NCBI RefSeq assembly: GCF_003113895.1
Contig: NZ_BDUD01000001.1
Span: forward strand, 1,024,416 to 1,088,415
Length of the DNA: 64,000 nucleotides
Origin: Nostoc commune NIES-4072
Lineage (GTDB): Bacteria > Cyanobacteriota > Cyanobacteriia > Cyanobacteriales > Nostocaceae
Reading direction: 5' to 3'
Under the pieces are notes generated by a model, which saw only the letters and a program-made list of their open reading frames with translations, searched no databases and was not told the DNA's origin. Shown here piece after piece: positions 44,317-53,816 of this stretch (within the stretch, counting starts at the first letter, position 1; each line of letters starts with the position of its first letter). A program made the position numbers and the translations under genes.

Positions 44317-45753
44317 TTACTCTGCCCAGTGTTTTGCCCAAGCAAGAGTTTGATGTACTTGCTCAATTGTCGGGGCTTCGCAGTAGAGGCGTAAAACTGG
44401 CTCAGTACCGCTAAATCGAATCATTAACCAGCTTTTATCAGCGAGGCGATACTTATAGCCGTCAATTGTCTGGCAATCAATCACTGCTAACCCGGCAATT
44501 TCTGTTAAGGGTTGAGTTTGCAGTTGTTGCAAAAGACGCGATCGCACTTCCATACTTGCTAAGGGTAAATCAATGCGATCGTAAGCAGAAATAAACCCTG
44601 TTTGTTTCTGCAAGTAGCGGTAATACTCACCTAAATCTAAACCAGATTCTACAATCGCCTCTAAAACGTATAATGCTGACAGCAGTGCATCACGTTCGGG
44701 TATATGGCTGCCATAGCCAATGCCTCCCGACTCTTCGCCGCCCAGTAACACTTTTGCAACTAACATTCTGTCAGCGATGTATTTATAACCAACTGCTGTT
44801 TCAAATACTGACAGGTTATGTAGTGCTGCTACTAGGGGCATTAAGTCGGAACCACTAACAGTTTTGACTATTTCACCCTTAAAGCCGCGCCGCAAGGTTA
44901 AATGGTCGATTAATATTGGGATTAAGACTTGAGAACTCAAGAAGTTGGCTTCCCCGTCTACAGCCGCAATGCGATCGCAGTCTCCATCAAATACCAACCC
45001 CACCGTTAAACCTGATTTATCTGTTTCTCGGTGAGTTTTGATGACTTCAAATAATTTTGAAAGGTATTTAGGCAACGGTTCCGGCGCACCACCACCAAAT
45101 AGGGGATCGCGTTCTGAGTTGATTTCTTTGACTTGATTGCCTAGTAGTCTCGCCAATCCGCCAGCCGCCGCGCCATGCATAACATCGGCAAATAAAGTCA
45201 ATTTGCCTGATGCGATCGCTTCTCGAATTTTGGCAATATCAACTTTACCCTCTAATGCTTGGGTATAACTGGGCCAAGGATCAAATTTCTCTTGCTTCCC
45301 TGGAGTAGCTGCTAATGGGACTCCAACCGACAACTGCGCTTCGATCTCTTTTGTGACTTCTGGCGGCACCGAACCACCAAAACAACCCTTGACTTTTAAC
45401 CCCAAATATTTACCAGGATTATGGCTAGCTGTAATCACCAGCGCCCCTAAAGCATTGAGTTGTTTTGCTGCCCAACTATAAGCTGGGGTTGGGGCAAAGT
45501 TTTCGCTCAATAGCACATCAAATCCGACAGAGGTGACAGTATCTGCAACAGCACGAGCAAAATCTTCGGCCATGAATCGGCGATCATAACCGACAATTAT
45601 TGTCCGGCTACCCACCGTAGGAAAATATGTATCATATAATACTTTTGCGGCAACTGGCGCGACCAGGGCTAGGCGTTCAAAGGTGAACTCGTCACCAATG
45701 ATGCCCCGCCAGCCGTCTGTACCAAACTTGATTGAGTTAGCTACAACTGGCAT
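44317..45753 (-). CDS. Phosphoglucomutase/phosphomannomutase family protein
   Basis: A 478-residue alpha-D-phosphohexomutase. FGTDGWRGIIGDEFTFERL begins the first domain, the phosphoserine loop is ITASHNP, the metal loop is VFDGDCDRIAAVD, the sugar loop GGEESGGIGYGSHIPERD, and the C-terminal phosphate loop MIRFSGTEPVLRLY. Which hexose phosphate it uses is not settled by sequence; glucose- or mannose-1-phosphate formation would connect to the NDP-sugar pyrophosphorylase at 29649. ATG at 45753. It precedes rdgB on the minus strand with an 87-base spacer. Confidence 0.92.
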   Translation of the reverse strand: MPVVANSIKFGTDGWRGIIGDEFTFERLALVAPVAAKVLYDTYFPTVGSRTIIVGYDRRFMAEDFARAVADTVTSVGFDVLLSENFAPTPAYSWAAKQLNALGALVITASHNPGKYLGLKVKGCFGGSVPPEVTKEIEAQLSVGVPLAATPGKQEKFDPWPSYTQALEGKVDIAKIREAIASGKLTLFADVMHGAAAGGLARLLGNQVKEINSERDPLFGGGAPEPLPKYLSKLFEVIKTHRETDKSGLTVGLVFDGDCDRIAAVDGEANFLSSQVLIPILIDHLTLRRGFKGEIVKTVSGSDLMPLVAALHNLSVFETAVGYKYIADRMLVAKVLLGGEESGGIGYGSHIPERDALLSALYVLEAIVESGLDLGEYYRYLQKQTGFISAYDRIDLPLASMEVRSRLLQQLQTQPLTEIAGLAVIDCQTIDGYKYRLADKSWLMIRFSGTEPVLRLYCEAPTIEQVHQTLAWAKHWAE

Positions 45754-46121
45754 CTAAGTATCCTAACTGTCTACTTGAGGATTCTAGCATTTATACAGTG
45801 TACAAAGTAAAAAAAGAATCTAGTAATAATATGTACTAATAATTAACAGTAAATTGGGCAAACTTGTGCATTCTAGAAGTGCGATCGCCCCAGAATTATA
45901 CTGTTGCAGACATTGTTTTAAGTTGTGTTTAAATCCTATTAGAACTTCATTAATGAATCTTTGATACTTTACCAAAGCAGAGCATAACTTCACTGCTGTG
46001 CTTTCTGCTTTTAGTCTTTGCTTTGACCAAATAATCAATTATCTTGACTACTTCGCGATGTAAGACCAGTATTTCCGGTAAAATCAAATTCTGAGGACTG
46101 TGGATTTGGGAGAAATTTGGG
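45754..46121. other. Divergent promoter region of phosphohexomutase and pdxJ
   Basis: AT-rich, no gene I can support; one HIP1 site near 45881. Both promoters must lie here. Confidence 0.4.
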
Positions 46122-46847
46122 GTGCCTACACTTGGCGTTAACATTGACCACATCGCCACCATCCGGCAAGCACGGCGGACAGTGGAACCTGACCCTGTGG
46201 CGGCGGCGGTGCTGGCAGAATTAGGGGGTGCAGATGGAATTACGGTGCATCTACGGGAAGATCGGCGGCATATCCAAGATAGAGATGTGCGTATATTGCG
46301 AGAAACAGTGCGATCGCATCTTAATTTAGAAATGGCCGCTACAAATGAAATGCTAGCGATCGCTCTCGATATCAAACCAGATTATGTAACTTTAGTCCCC
46401 GAAAAGCGCGAAGAAGTCACAACAGAAGGCGGATTAGATATTACCCTGCAAATTGCTAGAATAGGTGAGATAGTCGATAAATTGCAAAGCGCTAATATTC
46501 CGGTTAGTTTATTTATTGACGCCGAGCCATCACAAATCGAAGCATCTGTCAAGGTGCAGGCGCGATTTATTGAATTGCACACCGGACAATATGCTGAGGC
46601 TAAAGATGAAACCAATCGCCAGCGAGAATTAGCCATATTAGCTAAGGGGTGTGAACAAGCGATTCAAGCTGGATTGCGAGTCAACGCTGGTCATGGACTC
46701 ACCTACTGGAACGTCTATCCGGTAGCTGCGCTTCCAGGTATGGAAGAACTGAATATTGGTCATACCATCATCAGTCGGGCAGCATTAGTAGGTATAGAAA
46801 GGGCAGTCCGCGAGATGAAACAAGCTATAAGAGGGAGTAGGGAATAG
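46122..46847 (+). CDS. pdxJ: Pyridoxine 5'-phosphate synthase
   Basis: A 241-residue TIM-barrel enzyme joining 1-deoxyxylulose 5-phosphate with 3-amino-2-oxopropyl phosphate to give [19 protein letters not shown] is the N-terminal signature; [33 protein letters not shown] and [14 protein letters not shown] line the active site. Start is GTG at 46122, with GGGAG about 9 bases upstream. The last four residues (GSRE) and the stop come from the first unit of the tandem repeat that follows. Together with pdxH it indicates the DXP-dependent B6 route. Confidence 0.95.
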   Translation: MPTLGVNIDHIATIRQARRTVEPDPVAAAVLAELGGADGITVHLREDRRHIQDRDVRILRETVRSHLNLEMAATNEMLAIALDIKPDYVTLVPEKREEVTTEGGLDITLQIARIGEIVDKLQSANIPVSLFIDAEPSQIEASVKVQARFIELHTGQYAEAKDETNRQRELAILAKGCEQAIQAGLRVNAGHGLTYWNVYPVAALPGMEELNIGHTIISRAALVGIERAVREMKQAIRGSRE

Positions 46848-46903
46848 GGAATAGGGCATTGGGCATTGGGCATTGGGCATTGGGCATCGGGCATTGGGCA
46901 TTG
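46833..46903. repeat. GGGCATT heptamer array overlapping the pdxJ end
   Basis: GGGAGTAGGGAATAGGGAATAG-type units pass into about six GGGCATT heptamers. The first units lie within the pdxJ coding sequence. Confidence 0.85.
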
Positions 46904-47013
46904 ATTATTAATTCTTTTCCCTCACTCCCTCATCTCCCCACTCCCACATCTTAAAAGAGGGTTGTCTACTGCGAAATCTAGAAATTGAGAGCAAACCTTC
47001 AACAAAAACTTCT

Positions 47014-47730
47014 ATGAGCGCAACACAGTCTAACAACCTGCCGCTTTGGGTACAGGATCGGGATAAGGTGATAGCAGAAAGCACTGATGTCGAGTGGCGC
47101 TATCAGACACCGCCTGATTATTCACGTTCCAAAGAGAATCTCGCTCAAGAAAGTACTTATAATCACCTTGAAGGTACACTGGAAGCGATCGTGCAAAACT
47201 TGGTACGAACCTTCGAGATGGAGGTATCCTTTAAAGCTAACCCGCAACAGTGGTTATCTATTGTGAATGACAAGTTTCGTGTAAGTACCAATGGCGGAGT
47301 CGAGTACACAGCAGCAGATTTATCAGCCCAAGGTACTTACAATTTATTTATGGCTGATTCAGAACACTACAAGGCTTCAGAAGAAAGCTTTGAATCATCC
47401 GCAAAAGTCTTCCACACAACATTTCCCCAAGGATTTCCTTGGGAAGTGCTGGAAGTTTTCTCAGGGCCACCAAATGTCACATTCAAATGGCGGCATTGGG
47501 GACATTTTAAAGGAGAATACAAAGGCCATGCACCTACTGGAGAGACAGTAGAAATTATCGGCATGAGCATTGCAAAAGTTACCGATGACTTGAAGGTTAT
47601 TTCTTTGGAACATTACTTCGACAATAATTTGTTCTTGGAAAAGCTAACATCTGGTGGCAAACAGATAAATCCCCAAAAGCAGGGAAGTGCTTGTCCGTTC
47701 AGTTCTTGGTTCAAGAAGCACAAGAGTTAG
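47014..47730 (+). CDS. Homologue of plant pathogen-related protein (SnoaL/NTF2-like)
   Basis: A 238-residue protein that closely follows the plan of the plant pathogen-related protein known from barley: WRYQTPPDYS, GTLEAIVQNLVRTFEMEVSF, KFRVSTNGG, ESFESSAKVFHTTFPQGFPW, EVFSGPPNVTFKWRHWGHFK and YKGHAPTGETVEIIGMSIAK. The central part has the fold of SnoaL-like/NTF2-like proteins. The biochemical function is unknown, in plants as well. ATG at 47014. The ycf54 gene starts 65 bases downstream on the same strand, so a shared transcript is possible. Confidence 0.7.
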   Translation: MSATQSNNLPLWVQDRDKVIAESTDVEWRYQTPPDYSRSKENLAQESTYNHLEGTLEAIVQNLVRTFEMEVSFKANPQQWLSIVNDKFRVSTNGGVEYTAADLSAQGTYNLFMADSEHYKASEESFESSAKVFHTTFPQGFPWEVLEVFSGPPNVTFKWRHWGHFKGEYKGHAPTGETVEIIGMSIAKVTDDLKVISLEHYFDNNLFLEKLTSGGKQINPQKQGSACPFSSWFKKHKS

Positions 47731-47795
47731 TTTTTAGGGGTACAGAGTGCAGTACTGTGCCCTTAAATTATTCACATAGTAACCAGAGGATGAAA

Positions 47796-48125
47796 ATGCA
47801 AACATATTATTACGTTTTGGCTAGTAAAAAATTTCTTCTCGATGAAGAACCAACACACGAAGTTCTCAAAGAACGCACCCGCCACTACCACGAACAAGAA
47901 AAACAAATAGATTTTTGGTTGGTTCAACAACCAGCTTTCTTAGAAACACCGCAGTTTACAGAGCTAAAAGCGAAGTGTCCTCAACCAGCAGTAGCAATTA
48001 TTTCTACTAATCCCCAATTTATTACTTGGTTAAAACTGCGTTTAGAGTACGTCATCACTGGTGAATTCCAAGCTCCTTCTGAGACAATACCCGATGCATT
48101 GGCATCGCTTGCTACTGTTTCCTAA
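47796..48125 (+). CDS. ycf54: Ycf54, Mg-protoporphyrin ester cyclase accessory protein
   Basis: A 109-residue protein needed for assembly or activity of the aerobic Mg-protoporphyrin IX monomethyl ester cyclase (AcsF/CycI) in chlorophyll synthesis. It shows the family pattern QTYYYVLASKKFLLDEEPTH, EVLKER, KQIDFWLVQQPAFLETPQF, AIISTNPQFITWLKLRLEYV and TGEFQAPSETIPDALASLA. Start at ATG 47796 is preferred, with AGAGG six bases upstream; an ATG at 47790 would sit on that site. The frame is open further upstream into the preceding gene, but that part is not Ycf54. Confidence 0.92.
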   Translation: MQTYYYVLASKKFLLDEEPTHEVLKERTRHYHEQEKQIDFWLVQQPAFLETPQFTELKAKCPQPAVAIISTNPQFITWLKLRLEYVITGEFQAPSETIPDALASLATVS

Positions 48126-48159
48126 TCTGGGTATGGGGCATTGGGTTATTCTCGTTATC

Positions 48160-48345
48160 TCATTGTCCCTTTGCCTTCCTCATCACCCATTCGCTTGATT
48201 GAGTTGATAAATGCAGTTTCTTGCTGACAGCATCAAGAGTAATTGCTGCATACTGTTTAGGGGTGAGGATGCCCGGATAACCCCTCATGGATAGACGTGC
48301 AATGAATGTAATGTCTTCAATTGATGAAGCGATTGAGCTTCCGCT
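48160..48345 (-). other. Short unassigned open frame after the PEP-CTERM gene
   Basis: A minus-strand frame open from 48345 to a TGA at 48160 reads IARLSMRGYPGILTPKQYAA, then ITLDAVSKKLHLSTQSSEWV. An ATG at 48288 would give 42 residues. The composition looks protein-like, but the frame overlaps the end of the PEP-CTERM gene and has no Shine-Dalgarno. It may be the decayed end of a lost gene. Confidence 0.3.
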
Positions 48346-49300
48346 TTAATAGCCAACCTAGACCGAAGCCGAAAATTGCAATATTAGTAGACGGTTCTGG
48401 AACTGAGGTATTTGTATGCGTTTGGAGTACCACGTTGTCGATGTTGACATCAAGGTTACTGAAAACACTCCTGACTGCAATTTCGTTAAAAGAGCTAATG
48501 ATCCCAGAACCAGAATCAGATGCTTCTATAGAAAAACCATCAACTGATGCAGTTAGTCGAACTAATTGCGGAGTTAAGCGTTCGAGAAGGAGGTTTGCAG
48601 TATGAGGTGCTGTGTCGTTAATAGTAGGTACAGAGGTAGTTAATGCTAACGGAACATTTCCATCACCACCAGTAATGCTATCCCCAGAGTCGAAGTTTTC
48701 TTTATTAATTCCCAGTGATTTGGTAACAGCTAGACCAGACAACACCCAATAACCACCGTCATCTTCGATGGGAGTGCTACTGCCAACAAGTGAATTTAAA
48801 ATATCAGTCGTGACAGGTGTATCACCAGAGTTGTATAAACCAAAACGCAAACCACTACCACGAATTTGCGGAAACTCAGCAGAAGTGCTAGAAAGACTAG
48901 GCTCAGTAGTGAAGCGAAAATCAAAGCTTAAATCAAGGGCATCGCCTATATTATTCCCCAAACTAACGGGAGCAAAAGTTCCAAGCGCAAAGTGAGCAGG
49001 AAGAAAAGAAGAGTTAAAGCTAACAAAAGAGGGAGTGTCAAGGTTCAAAGCGTTTCCAGTCCCAAGAATTGGATCGTTAACTACGTCTAATTGAATTTGA
49101 GGAGGAGTTGAAACTGTTTGATAAAAATTTGATGAAATTTCAAACCAGGAAATATCTAACGGATCAACACCATTAGTACGGCCACCGTCGGTATAAGTAT
49201 CGTTCACGAAAACTTGAGCTTTAGCCTTTTCACTAAAAGTAATTACGATAGTAACGAGTAAGGCAGACGAAAGAACTAGTTTAAGGTATTTGTTCAACAT
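48317..49300 (-). CDS. PEP-CTERM sorting domain protein
   Basis: A 327-residue exported protein. The N-terminus is a signal peptide (YLKLVLSSALLVTIVITFSE, cleavage after AKA). The body is Ser/Thr/Asn-rich with beta-sandwich character. The C-terminus has the sorting signal: VPEPST, then a short hydrophobic helix (IAIFGFGLGWLLKRKLNRF) with basic end. Proteins of this kind are processed by an exosortase and usually go to extracellular matrix or sheath. No exosortase is in the window. ATG at 49300. Confidence 0.88.
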   Translation of the reverse strand: MLNKYLKLVLSSALLVTIVITFSEKAKAQVFVNDTYTDGGRTNGVDPLDISWFEISSNFYQTVSTPPQIQLDVVNDPILGTGNALNLDTPSFVSFNSSFLPAHFALGTFAPVSLGNNIGDALDLSFDFRFTTEPSLSSTSAEFPQIRGSGLRFGLYNSGDTPVTTDILNSLVGSSTPIEDDGGYWVLSGLAVTKSLGINKENFDSGDSITGGDGNVPLALTTSVPTINDTAPHTANLLLERLTPQLVRLTASVDGFSIEASDSGSGIISSFNEIAVRSVFSNLDVNIDNVVLQTHTNTSVPEPSTNIAIFGFGLGWLLKRKLNRFIN

Positions 49301-49790
49301 ACGACTGATTTATCTACTCTTATGGGCTGTTATTAAGCATAGGATTAAAGAATAGCATTACAGTCAGAAGTATAAGTTAATTGGTAGTTAAAAATTAAAA
49401 ATATATTGACAAAAAGCTTATATAGCAATGGTTTAAGTCTTAGCAGAACTCTTTGTCCGATTGCTGATTTAGCTTTTTAACCTATGGAAAATATCGAGAC
49501 TACCTAGCTATAAAAGCCTTTTTCTCTAGGGTAGTGACATTAATTACGGTTTTACCGTCGAAAAACCGTAATTTATTTTTCATAAAGCTACCACAGATTA
49601 TCTCAAGAAGCAAATTCACCATACCCTCACCAAAAATAAAACAGCCGCACCAATTCCCTAGTCGCAAAATACCAAAAGGGCGATGGTCAATCAATTACTA
49701 CGTAGAGACAAGTGCTATATTATTTTGGGGAAACAAAATATTTTTTTATAAAATCTTCTAAGACACCTTAATTTACATAATCTAACTTTT
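49301..49790. other. Spacer with one hairpin, no gene seen
   Basis: ATTACGGTTTT-ACCGTCG-AAAAACCGTAAT (49542-49571) is an 11-bp stem with one mismatch. The rest is AT-rich. It holds the promoters of the PEP-CTERM gene and the SPOR-like gene. Confidence 0.45.
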
Positions 49791-50483
49791 GTGCATAGAT
49801 TTCAGATTTTACCAAGTGTTTTAGGATTAGCGATGTCTACGATGAGCTTCGCTTACGCAGGGTTGATTGATGGCATGAGTACTGTTTTTGCCCAACAAAC
49901 CATTCCTCCTTGTCAACCACCAACTGCGGGTGAGTATCTTTTATTAGTAGTCAGCCCAACAGCAGATAATCAAAAGCAGTTGCGTAGTGCTTTACCACCG
50001 GAACTGAAAACGATTACCTGTAAATATCTCAACGAAACTGTGACACGGATAGGGGGCTTTAACAAAATTGATGATGCTAATCGATGGGCAAGGTATGTCA
50101 GCAATATTGTTGGCTTGTCTGCCATCATTACCACGCGACCAACAACGCCAGACGTGCAGCCACAGCAACAGGCACAACTACAGCCACAGGCACAGCTACA
50201 GCAGCCTCAGCAGACAGTTTATAATCCTCAAGCATTAGGAGAAGGTTATGCAGTGCTAGTAGATTATTACAACCGTCCAGAACTAGTAAATAGTGTGCAA
50301 CAAGTAGTGGGAGGGAACGTAGGTTTTGTTTCTTATGGACAACGCCCTTACTTGTTGGCAGTTTATACAACTAACCAAACTGAAGCATACAACACCTTGC
50401 AGAAGCTGAACAATGGCGGTTTTGTTGCCAGTATAGTAGATAGTCGTAAGGTAATTCTGCTGCGTTCAACTGTACGGTTGTAG
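49791..50483 (+). CDS. Exported SPOR-like repeat protein (cyanobacterial)
   Basis: A 230-residue protein from GTG at 49791. The first 36 residues form a signal peptide (VLGLAMSTMSFAYAGLIDGM, cleavage near FAQ). Two alpha/beta units follow, residues about 45-115 and 148-228 (GEYLLLVVSPTADNQKQLRS and GYAVLVDYYNRPELVNSVQQ), each looking like a SPOR fold that binds denuded peptidoglycan; a Gln/Pro-rich linker (PQQQAQLQPQAQLQQPQQ) separates them. A role in the periplasm at the cell wall is inferred from fold and export. Confidence 0.65.
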   Translation: MHRFQILPSVLGLAMSTMSFAYAGLIDGMSTVFAQQTIPPCQPPTAGEYLLLVVSPTADNQKQLRSALPPELKTITCKYLNETVTRIGGFNKIDDANRWARYVSNIVGLSAIITTRPTTPDVQPQQQAQLQPQAQLQQPQQTVYNPQALGEGYAVLVDYYNRPELVNSVQQVVGGNVGFVSYGQRPYLLAVYTTNQTEAYNTLQKLNNGGFVASIVDSRKVILLRSTVRL

Positions 50484-50520
50484 TCATTAATCATTAGTCA
50501 TTAGTCATTAGTCATTGGTT
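50482..50520. repeat. CATTAGT heptamer STRR
   Basis: Four to five ATTAGTC heptamers right after the SPOR-like gene stop, sister of the array at 33036-33076. Confidence 0.8.
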
Positions 50521-50547
50521 AATAAACAGTAGACTGTGGACTATTGA

Positions 50548-51003
50548 CTAATAAGCAGACCTAGCTAACCAATAGATGGTTATGCCCAAAGCCGACCCAG
50601 CTATTACCTGAACTGGTGTATGTCCGAGTAATTCCTTGAGACGGTCTTGGCTAAAGTCTGGTTTTTCATGAAATAATTCATCAATCATTTGATTGAGGAT
50701 ACGAGCTTGCTTACCAGCCGCTTGGCGAACTCCGGCTGCATCATACATGACGATGATGGCAAAAATCATCGCAACGGCAAAATCAGGAGATGCCCAACCG
50801 AGTGTTTGCCCTACACCTGCGGCAAGAGCTGTAACTAAAGCTGAATGGGCACTGGGCATACCTCCGGTTGTCACCAAAACACGTATATTCAGTTTGCGAT
50901 GTTTGACGATCTCGACTACGAGCTTTAGGGCTTGAGCAATTAAACAAGCTATTAGAGCAACCAGCAGCACCCGGTTGTCTAAAATGTTGCCTATGTCCTG
51001 CAT
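50548..51003 (-). CDS. DUF212 divergent PAP2-family membrane protein
   Basis: A 151-residue protein with four hydrophobic helices. GGMPSAHSALVTALAAGVG carries the PAP2-like SAH motif, and MYDAAGVRQAAGKQARILNQ with GHTPVQVIAGSALGI complete the DUF212 signature. A phosphatase acting on prenyl or lipid diphosphates is possible given the crtE gene next to it, but this is inference. ATG at 51003. The order DUF212 - crtE - folD on one strand is common in cyanobacteria. Confidence 0.88.
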   Translation of the reverse strand: MQDIGNILDNRVLLVALIACLIAQALKLVVEIVKHRKLNIRVLVTTGGMPSAHSALVTALAAGVGQTLGWASPDFAVAMIFAIIVMYDAAGVRQAAGKQARILNQMIDELFHEKPDFSQDRLKELLGHTPVQVIAGSALGITIYWLARSAY

Positions 51004-51273
51004 GGTATTTTGGTTAGGTTAGTAAATATTAGCAGCAGTTGTTGGTTGAGGAAACATCTAGATTCAACCCAAAATCCAAAATTAACCTAGTACATTACGG
51101 TGGAAACAGACCAATTATTCAAATTCACCTAAAAGCTTACCTGATAAACTTTTTGGATTTTGATATGAGTGAATTTTGAATTTCGCTAGACGGTGTAGTA
51201 TAGCATGGCATCAATCAACCACCCACTCCAAATCAATAAAACGCTTAGGAATTAGGAATTATCCAAAGCGTCA

Positions 51274-52206
51274 CTAGTTATTGCGGCTGATGATAAAATG
51301 AGCGATCGCTTGGAGTGATTTAGCTTTCTCTCCAAATGGTTCTAGTTCTGCACAAGCTGCTTTAACTAACTCTTGGGCTTTTGAGCGAGACTCTTCAAGT
51401 CCCCAAAGGCTAGGATAGGTCACTTTCTTCGCTTGTTGGTCTTTACCAGCCGTTTTACCTAACTGCTCTTTTGTAGAAGTGATATCCAGAATATCATCTA
51501 TGATTTGGAATGCTAGCCCAATATTTTCAGCATAACGGGTTAGTCGTTGCACATCTTCAGTTGATGCTCCAGCGATAATGCCGCCACAAACTACGCAAGC
51601 TTCCAGAAGGGCGGATGTTTTGTGTCTATGAATGAAATTTAGGGTTTCTAGAGAAATATCTGATTTCCCCTCACACTCTAAATCGACAACTTGACCGCCG
51701 ACCAAACCAGCTGCGCCCAGCGCCCGACCAAGACGAACAATTACCTGCAAGGTTAGCTCTCTGTTAACGCTTTGGGGGGTTTTAAGGGCAACAATCTCAA
51801 AAGCGAGTGCTAATAAGCCGTCCCCAGCCAAAATCGCCACATCTTCGCCATAGACTTTATGATTTGTCAGCTTTCCACGACGGTAATCGTCATTATCCAT
51901 CGCTGGCAGATCGTCATGAATCAAAGACATTGTGTGGATCATCTCCACAGCACAAGCCGTTGGCATAGCCATTTCGATAGTGCCACCCATCATTTCACAG
52001 GTAGCAAGGCAAAGAATAGGACGTACACGCTTGCCTCCAGCTAATAACGAGTAGCGCATCGCCTCATAAATCTTTTCTGGATAAATGATGGGGATAGCCT
52101 GATCTAAAGCAGTATCACAAAGCTTTTGTCGTTCTTTCAGATAAGCTGCTAAGTTAAATGTGGCTTCCTCTGGTGGTGTCTTTTGAACGTTATCAGTTGC
52201 TACCAT
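51274..52206 (-). CDS. crtE: Geranylgeranyl diphosphate synthase (polyprenyl synthetase)
   Basis: A 310-residue trans-prenyltransferase making GGPP for carotenoids, chlorophyll phytyl chains and quinones. The first Asp-rich motif is [11 protein letters not shown], the second [24 protein letters not shown] and [13 protein letters not shown] are also conserved. ATG at 52206. Upstream of it, across 124 bases with a REP-like palindrome, lies folD on the same strand; downstream is DUF212. Confidence 0.93.
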   Translation of the reverse strand: MVATDNVQKTPPEEATFNLAAYLKERQKLCDTALDQAIPIIYPEKIYEAMRYSLLAGGKRVRPILCLATCEMMGGTIEMAMPTACAVEMIHTMSLIHDDLPAMDNDDYRRGKLTNHKVYGEDVAILAGDGLLALAFEIVALKTPQSVNRELTLQVIVRLGRALGAAGLVGGQVVDLECEGKSDISLETLNFIHRHKTSALLEACVVCGGIIAGASTEDVQRLTRYAENIGLAFQIIDDILDITSTKEQLGKTAGKDQQAKKVTYPSLWGLEESRSKAQELVKAACAELEPFGEKAKSLQAIAHFIISRNN

Positions 52207-52293
52207 TCTTAAATTCCTGACATTTTGGGATTTTTGTCTTATACGTCACAATTTTAAGGTGCTGTGGCGCTGAAAAAATGAAGAATTAGAAGT

Positions 52294-52318
52294 AGAGACG
52301 CGATTAATCGCCTCTGTA
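52294..52318. repeat. REP-like palindrome, copy E (after folD)
   Basis: AGAGACGCGATTAATCGCCT followed by CTGTA: one mismatch in the right arm relative to the other copies. It lies 13 bases past the folD stop, read from the minus strand. Confidence 0.8.
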
Positions 52319-52330
52319 CAGGAGTTAGGA

Positions 52331-53245
52331 TTAATAACTCTTAACTTTTGACTTATCACTCCTCACTTTTTTCTCTTGCCGCCTGGAATAGCTGGCAAAT
52401 GTATTTTGCAACAATATGGCGACAGTCATAGGGCCAACACCACCAGGAACGGGGGTGATAAATTCTGCTACAGCAGATGTTGATTCAAAGTGGACATCGC
52501 CAATTAAACGGCTTTTGCCACTAGCATCGGTGACGCGATTCATTCCCACATCTACCACAACAGCGCCCGGTTTTACCATATCAGCAGTGATTAGTCCGGG
52601 ACGGCCTACTGCTGCAATTAGAATATCAGCATTTTGGGTGATGGTTTTGAGGTCATGCGATCGCGAGTGAGCGATCGTGACTGTGGCATCAGCTTCTAGT
52701 AGCATCAGTGCCATTGGTTTACCCACCAAAATACTGCGTCCCACTACTACTGCCTGTTTTCCCTGCAAAGAAATCTCATATTCTTCTAAAAGCCGCATTA
52801 CACCAGCCGGGGTGCAGCTACGTAAACCGGCTTCTCCCCGGACTAGTCGCCCCAAGTTAACTGGGTGCAGTCCATCAGCGTCTTTATCGGGATCAATTTG
52901 ATGTAGCAGAGCTACAGCATCCAAGTGGTTAGGTAAGGGCAGCTGCACAAGAATGCCATCCACCCGTTCATCGTGGTTTAGTGCAGCGATGACCTCTTCT
53001 AACTCCTCAAAGGTAGTTTGGGCAGGAAAATGCTTACCAAAAGAAGCGATCCCAACTTTAGCGCAAGCTTTTTCTTTATTACGAACATAAGCAGCTGAAG
53101 CTGGATTATCGCCAACCATTAGTACTGCTAAACCAGGCGATCGCCCAATTTTTGGTTGTAATTGTGTAATGGCAACAGAAAGTTCTTGCTGAATTTTTGC
53201 TGCTATTGCTTTACCATCAAGGAGTTTGGCAGTTTTTGTTTCCAT
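52331..53245 (-). CDS. folD: Methylenetetrahydrofolate dehydrogenase/cyclohydrolase
   Basis: A 304-residue bifunctional enzyme of one-carbon metabolism. Substrate lysine in [30 protein letters not shown], the NADP loop [18 protein letters not shown], and [19 protein letters not shown] at the end. The final 20 residues are lysine/serine-rich and seem encoded by spacer-like sequence. ATG at 53245. First gene of the folD - crtE - DUF212 series on the minus strand. Confidence 0.95.
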   Translation of the reverse strand: METKTAKLLDGKAIAAKIQQELSVAITQLQPKIGRSPGLAVLMVGDNPASAAYVRNKEKACAKVGIASFGKHFPAQTTFEELEEVIAALNHDERVDGILVQLPLPNHLDAVALLHQIDPDKDADGLHPVNLGRLVRGEAGLRSCTPAGVMRLLEEYEISLQGKQAVVVGRSILVGKPMALMLLEADATVTIAHSRSHDLKTITQNADILIAAVGRPGLITADMVKPGAVVVDVGMNRVTDASGKSRLIGDVHFESTSAVAEFITPVPGGVGPMTVAILLQNTFASYSRRQEKKVRSDKSKVKSY

Positions 53246-53816
53246 GAGAATTCCCAGCTATATTCGCCTTTTGTCAAAATACTTGCAACAAGTCCATTCG
53301 TGAGAGGTTAAGACAAACTCATTTTTGTCAATTAGTAACTCTGCTGAAAATTTTCTAAAAAAGTGAGTATAAAATAAAGCTTGATACTGAATTTTGATGC
53401 AAGAACGAGTGATCCTTTTAAATATGACGCGATCGCTAGCCCAAAAATTCTGTTGATTAGCCTCATTTTTCCCAAATTTTTAAGTACTATTGCTTATTGA
53501 CAAAAGCTCTATAACCTTAACCTCTCACCGATGCAACAAGTCTTTCTTTCCCCCTGCCCCCTTTTTTAGTGCTGAGTGCTGAGTTAGGAGTTAAAAGTTT
53601 AAAGTTCGCAGTCAGAAGTAACTATTTTTCCCCTGCCCCCTGCCCCCTGCTCCCTGCCTCTTAATTGGTGTCGTAGCGTTTTTCTCACAGTGAATCCATA
53701 ATCTTTATTTTCTCAGATCAATGGCGTTATCTGAAGAATAAAGAGTTAAGGATGAAATTCAGAACATTTTTTGCTCAGTTAAGAGTGGGTTTCTGAAAGT
53801 GCAGAGAATAGTATAG
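53246..53816. other. Spacer of 0.57 kb with low-complexity tracts
   Basis: No gene seen. CCCCTGCCCCCTGCCCCCTGC-type tracts at 53555-53575 and 53630-53660, plus GTGCTGAGTGCTGAGTTAGG at 53570-53590, belong to the dispersed STRR-like repeats. Promoters of folD and the lipoprotein gene lie here. Confidence 0.5.

Noticed and set aside
45820..46375. Minus-strand frames upstream of and across pdxJ
   Set aside because: The 141-residue one is the shadow of pdxJ; the 72-residue one in the spacer has no ribosome site and no recognisable features.
49534..49761. 75-residue plus-strand frame in the spacer before the SPOR-like gene
   Set aside because: No start signal, AT-rich spacer, overlapping a hairpin; composition not protein-like.
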